Below are positions 61,355 through 64,000 of a stretch of 64,000 nt of DNA, one piece after another. The position numbers were made by a program, and so were the translations under genes. Below the pieces are notes generated by a model, which was not told the DNA's origin, ran no database searches, and saw only the letters and a program-made list of their open reading frames with translations. The stretch is from Streptomyces sp. NBC_01231 (GTDB lineage Bacteria; Actinomycetota; Actinomycetes; Streptomycetales; Streptomycetaceae). The stretch lies in assembly GCA_035999765.1 (NCBI GenBank), contig CP108521.1, positions 9,176,001 through 9,240,000 on the forward strand. The letters run 5' to 3'. The first letter of the stretch is position 1, and each line of letters starts with the position of its first letter.

Positions 61355-62005
61355 ATGCCGAAGGAAGCCCGTCCGAGCACCGGAGAGCAGGCCAAGCAGC
61401 ATGCGCTCGCGCGGCTGCGGCAGGCGATCCTGCACGGCGACATGGCACCGGCACAGCGGCTGGTGGAGAACGAACTCGCCGAGCAGTTCGGTGTGACACG
61501 GGCGAGCATCCGTGCGGCACTGATCGATCTGGAGGCCCAGGGTCTCGTCGAGCGGATCCGCAACCGTGGCTCGCGGGTGCGGGTGGTGACCGTGGAGGAA
61601 GCGGTCGCCATCACCGAGTGCCGCATGGTCCTCGAAGGGCTGTGCGCGGCGAAGGCGGCCACCCTCGCCGACGACGACCAACTGGCCCAACTGACGGAGC
61701 TGGGTACGGCGATGACCAAGGCCGTGGCCGACGGCGAGCCGGTGACCTACTCCGACCTCAACCACGAACTGCACACCAGGATCCGGGAGTTCTCCGGTCA
61801 GCGGACGGCCCTGGAGCTGCTGGAGCGGCTCAACGCCCAACTGGTCCGCCACCGCTTCCAGTTGGCCCTGAGGCCGGGACGTCCGCAGCAGTCCCTGGGT
61901 GAGCATCTGGCGATGATCGAGGCGATCAGCGCCAGGGACCCGCAGGCGGCCGAGACGGCCGTCCGTGCCCACCTCACCAGCGTGATCGAGGCGCTGCGCG
62001 GCTGA
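61355..62005 (+). CDS. GntR-family (FadR/FCD type) regulator of the gal-like operon
   Basis: 216 residues. The HTH includes LRQAILHGDMAPAQRLVENE then FGVTRASIRAALIDLEAQGL (about 22-70). The FCD domain has metal-ligand histidines and acids in YSDLNHELHTRIREFS and LGEHLAMIEAI. It is likely to sense an aromatic acid or its ring-cleavage product, given the following genes. Starts at 61355 with GGGAGGG close upstream. It lies 170 bases before galB; 62006-62176 holds no gene. Confidence 0.92.
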   Translation: MPKEARPSTGEQAKQHALARLRQAILHGDMAPAQRLVENELAEQFGVTRASIRAALIDLEAQGLVERIRNRGSRVRVVTVEEAVAITECRMVLEGLCAAKAATLADDDQLAQLTELGTAMTKAVADGEPVTYSDLNHELHTRIREFSGQRTALELLERLNAQLVRHRFQLALRPGRPQQSLGEHLAMIEAISARDPQAAETAVRAHLTSVIEALRG

Positions 62006-62176
62006 GCCGCGCGCGAGGCGGGCGCACAACTGTCCACCCCGGCGAGTGAGCCGAGGGGGTGAGCCGGTGACGAACGCATGACCGCGCCGCGGCCCGAAGG
62101 GCCGAGCACGGTCCGGGCTGGACACCGGCTGGAACGCCCCACAGGCGAACCGCCCGAACAGAGAGCGATTCGAGCC

Positions 62177-62929
62177 ATGACGCACGCAGGCGCCGCGCCC
62201 GCCACCCCACGATCGACACTCGTCATCACCGCGCACGCCGGGGACTTCGTATGGCGGGCCGGCGGAGCCATCGCCCTGGCCGCATCCCGCGGGGAGAAGG
62301 CCACCATCGCCTGCCTGACCTTCGGCGAGCGGGGCGAGTCCGCCAAGGCCTGGCGCGAGGGCAGGCAACTGGACGAGATCAAGGCGATACGCCGGGACGA
62401 GGCCGAGCGCGCCGCCGCCACCCTCGGTGCCGAGGTCCGCTTCTTCGACGCCGGCGACTATCCCCTCGTGGCCACCGCCGAGTTGACCGACCGGCTCGTC
62501 GCCCTCCACCGCGAGACCCAGCCCGACATCGTGCTCACCCACCCGGTCGAGGACCCGTACAACGGCGACCACCCGGCCGCCAACCGCATGGCACTGGAGT
62601 CCCGGATCCTCGCCCAGGCCATCGGCTACCCGGGGGAGGGCGAGATCATCGGAGCCCCGCCGGTCTTCTACTTCGAGCCGCACCAGCCCGAGATGAGCGG
62701 GTTCAGGCCCGAGGTCCTGCTCGACATCACCGAGGTGTGGGACACCAAACGCAAGGCGATGGAGTGCCTCGGCGCCCAGCAGCACCTGTGGGACTACTAC
62801 ACCGACCTCGCCGTGCGCCGGGGCGTCCAGCTCAAGCGCAACGCGGGCCCCAACCTGGGGCTGGCACACAAGACGATGGCCGAGGCGTACATGCGTCCGT
62901 ACCCGCAGATCGCGAAGGAGCTGGCGTGA
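62177..62929 (+). CDS. galB: PIG-L-type 4-oxalomesaconate hydratase (GalB-like)
   Basis: 250 residues of the PIG-L/LmbE fold. The classical AHPDD motif is replaced by ITAHAGDFVWRAGGAIAL (residues about 18-35), as in GalB enzymes of gallate catabolism, which add water to 4-oxalomesaconate rather than deacetylate. VLTHPVEDPYNGDHPAANRM supplies the remaining His/Asp metal ligands. ATG at 62177 is chosen by homology; an earlier ATG at 62078 would add 33 Pro/Arg-rich residues. GalC and GalD-like genes follow in order. Confidence 0.82.
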   Translation: MTHAGAAPATPRSTLVITAHAGDFVWRAGGAIALAASRGEKATIACLTFGERGESAKAWREGRQLDEIKAIRRDEAERAAATLGAEVRFFDAGDYPLVATAELTDRLVALHRETQPDIVLTHPVEDPYNGDHPAANRMALESRILAQAIGYPGEGEIIGAPPVFYFEPHQPEMSGFRPEVLLDITEVWDTKRKAMECLGAQQHLWDYYTDLAVRRGVQLKRNAGPNLGLAHKTMAEAYMRPYPQIAKELA

Positions 62930-63029
62930 GCGAGCTGAGGTGCGGCGGAGGCGGGGGAGCCGGGGAGCGAAACGGAGTGGGCCCTTGGCCGCGGCGGAGC
63001 CTAGGCGGAGCTCCACAGAAGGAGGAAGC

Positions 63030-63734
63030 GTGAGTGGCGTGATCGTCACCAACCCGCCGAAGGCCGATCCGAAGGACGTCGAGGCGCTCGCCGGGTTCGG
63101 CGTGGCCACCGTCAGCGAGGCGCTGGGCCGAACCGGCCTGCTCGGGCCGGAGATCCGTCCCGTCCAGCAGGGCGTACGAGTCGCCGGCACCGCCGTCACC
63201 GTGCTCAGCTGGCCCGGCGACAACCTTATGATCCACGCGGCCGTGGAGCAGTGCGGCGAGGGCGACCTCCTGGTCGTCACCACCACCTCCCCGTCCACCG
63301 ACGGCATGTTCGGAGAGCTGTTCGCCACCGCGCTCCGACAGCGGGGTGTGCGCGGCCTGATCATCAACGCCGGTATCCGCGACACGCAGGAACTGCGGGA
63401 CATGGGCTTCCCCGCCTGGTCCCGGGCGGTCTCCGCGCAGGGCACCGTCAAGGCCACCGGGGGTTCGGTCAACGTCCCGGTCGCGATCGACGGACAGGTC
63501 ATCCGCCCCGGCGACGTGATCCTCGCCGACGACGACGGCGTGGTGGTCGTCCCGCGCGAGCGTGCCCGCGCCACCGTGAGCGCCTCCGAGGCCCGGGAGG
63601 CCAAGGAGGCGGGAGCCCGTGCCGCCTTCCTCGGTGGTCAACTGGGCCTGGACCGCTACGGGTTGCGCGAGACACTGCAACGTCTCGGCGTGCGGTACCA
63701 GACCCACGAGGAGTACGAGGGGGAGCGGCCGTGA
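63030..63734 (+). CDS. galC: 4-carboxy-4-hydroxy-2-oxoadipate aldolase/oxaloacetate decarboxylase
   Basis: 234 residues of the RraA-like class II aldolase family. [20 protein letters not shown] is near the N-terminus, with [20 protein letters not shown] (conserved Arg-Asp for metal and substrate) and [19 protein letters not shown]. It cleaves the GalB product to pyruvate and oxaloacetate. GTG at 63030 has AAGGAGG 5 bases upstream. 100 bases separate it from galB; its stop overlaps the GalD gene (GTGA). Confidence 0.9.
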   Translation: MSGVIVTNPPKADPKDVEALAGFGVATVSEALGRTGLLGPEIRPVQQGVRVAGTAVTVLSWPGDNLMIHAAVEQCGEGDLLVVTTTSPSTDGMFGELFATALRQRGVRGLIINAGIRDTQELRDMGFPAWSRAVSAQGTVKATGGSVNVPVAIDGQVIRPGDVILADDDGVVVVPRERARATVSASEAREAKEAGARAAFLGGQLGLDRYGLRETLQRLGVRYQTHEEYEGERP

Positions 63735-64000
63735 CCCGCGATTCCGACGGGGTGCGCTGCCTGCTGATGCGGGGCGGCACCTCCAAGGGCGCCTACTTCC
63801 TCGCCGACGACCTCCCCGCCGAACCGGCCTCGCGTGATGCGCTGTTGCTGCGCGTCATGGGCAGCCCGGACGAGCGGCAGATCGACGGCCTGGGCGGCGC
63901 TCACCCGCTCACCAGCAAGGTGGCCGTGGTCGCGCCCTCGACCGCCCCGGATGTCGACGTGGACTATCTGTTCCTTCAAGTCGGCGTCGACAAGCCTGAG
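63731..64000 (+). CDS. galD: 4-oxalomesaconate tautomerase (GalD/PrpF family), 3' end missing
   Basis: The frame runs off the window; 90 codons are seen. The start [20 protein letters not shown] is the PrpF/GalD signature, followed by [20 protein letters not shown] and a Ser/Lys-containing [11 protein letters not shown], which fits the cofactor-free tautomerase that makes the GalB substrate. GTG at 63731 overlaps the galC stop. With galB and galC it gives the lower gallate/protocatechuate 4,5-cleavage route; any ring-cleaving dioxygenase must lie beyond the window. Confidence 0.88.
   Translation, partial: MTRDSDGVRCLLMRGGTSKGAYFLADDLPAEPASRDALLLRVMGSPDERQIDGLGGAHPLTSKVAVVAPSTAPDVDVDYLFLQVGVDKPE

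Noticed and set aside
62078..62176. Longer N-terminus for the GalB-like protein
   Set aside because: The extra 33 residues are Pro/Arg/Glu-rich and precede the fold start; ATG 62177 fits the family better.

Overview
The window is chromosomal DNA from a high-GC actinomycete, almost certainly a Streptomyces. The evidence is the strong third-position GC bias, frequent GTG/TTG starts, four-base ATGA/GTGA gene overlaps, a 'conservon' signalling operon (sensor kinase, roadblock, DUF742, GTPase), WhiB and GPP34 proteins, and a DUF574-type methyltransferase. No integrase, transposase, CRISPR array or antibiotic-scaffold gene was found. The content is mostly catabolic and regulatory and looks like a chromosome-arm accessory region.

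Layout. 1-3.9 kb: conservon, with a GAF protein as the fifth gene and a 15-bp coding minisatellite in the kinase tail. 4.1-7.4 kb: GPP34 protein, then tdh-kbl (threonine to glycine). 7.4-10 kb: LysR, XRE-cupin, GNAT and MmcQ-like genes. 10.2 kb: tRNA-Pro(GGG), terminator and an acyl-CoA dehydrogenase relic. 10.5-22.8 kb: a divergent acid-sugar locus. Its minus arm is a BNR/sialidase-like protein, HpcH/HpaI aldolase, aldo/keto reductase and a complete Dpp/Opp-type ABC transporter. Its plus arm is a DUF1537 kinase read in frame into a PdxA-type dehydrogenase, then DeoR and SDR genes. 22.8-26.8 kb: DUF4916 gene, an amidohydrolase plus glutamine-synthetase-like pair (a split FluG architecture) and a methyltransferase. 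27-31.5 kb: lipoprotein, K+ channel, DUF3140-Dps-WhiB, lipase-like hydrolase and TauE-type permease. 31.6-34 kb: cobK, cobF and DUF309, then a second identical tRNA-Pro(GGG). 34.3-42 kb: membrane protein, GH43 enzyme, DinB-like protein, TetR with aldolase and kinase, NUDIX, and a methyltransferase behind a structured leader.

42-59 kb is an inositol/polyol region. It holds GntR, iolD and iolC, divergent from an ABC transporter, an iolE relic and an iolG-like dehydrogenase. A second block follows with two more Gfo/Idh/MocA dehydrogenases, an SDR and a phytanoyl-CoA-type dioxygenase opposite a LacI gene. Further on, another Gfo/Idh/MocA gene lies opposite a LacI gene, each preceded by a copy of one 12-bp operator. 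59-61.3 kb: MFS exporter and divergent MarR. 61.3-64 kb: GntR and galB-galC-galD-like genes for the lower part of gallate/4,5-cleavage aromatic catabolism, cut by the window edge.

Most promising for novelty: (i) the in-frame kinase-dehydrogenase fusion that keeps an internal ribosome-binding site, within the acid-sugar locus; (ii) the leader peptide and serial hairpins before the methyltransferase at 40.9 kb; (iii) the internally deleted iolE minigene; (iv) the dioxygenase/dehydrogenase module beside iol, whose substrate is unknown. All functional calls rest on reading motifs by eye; no database search was run.
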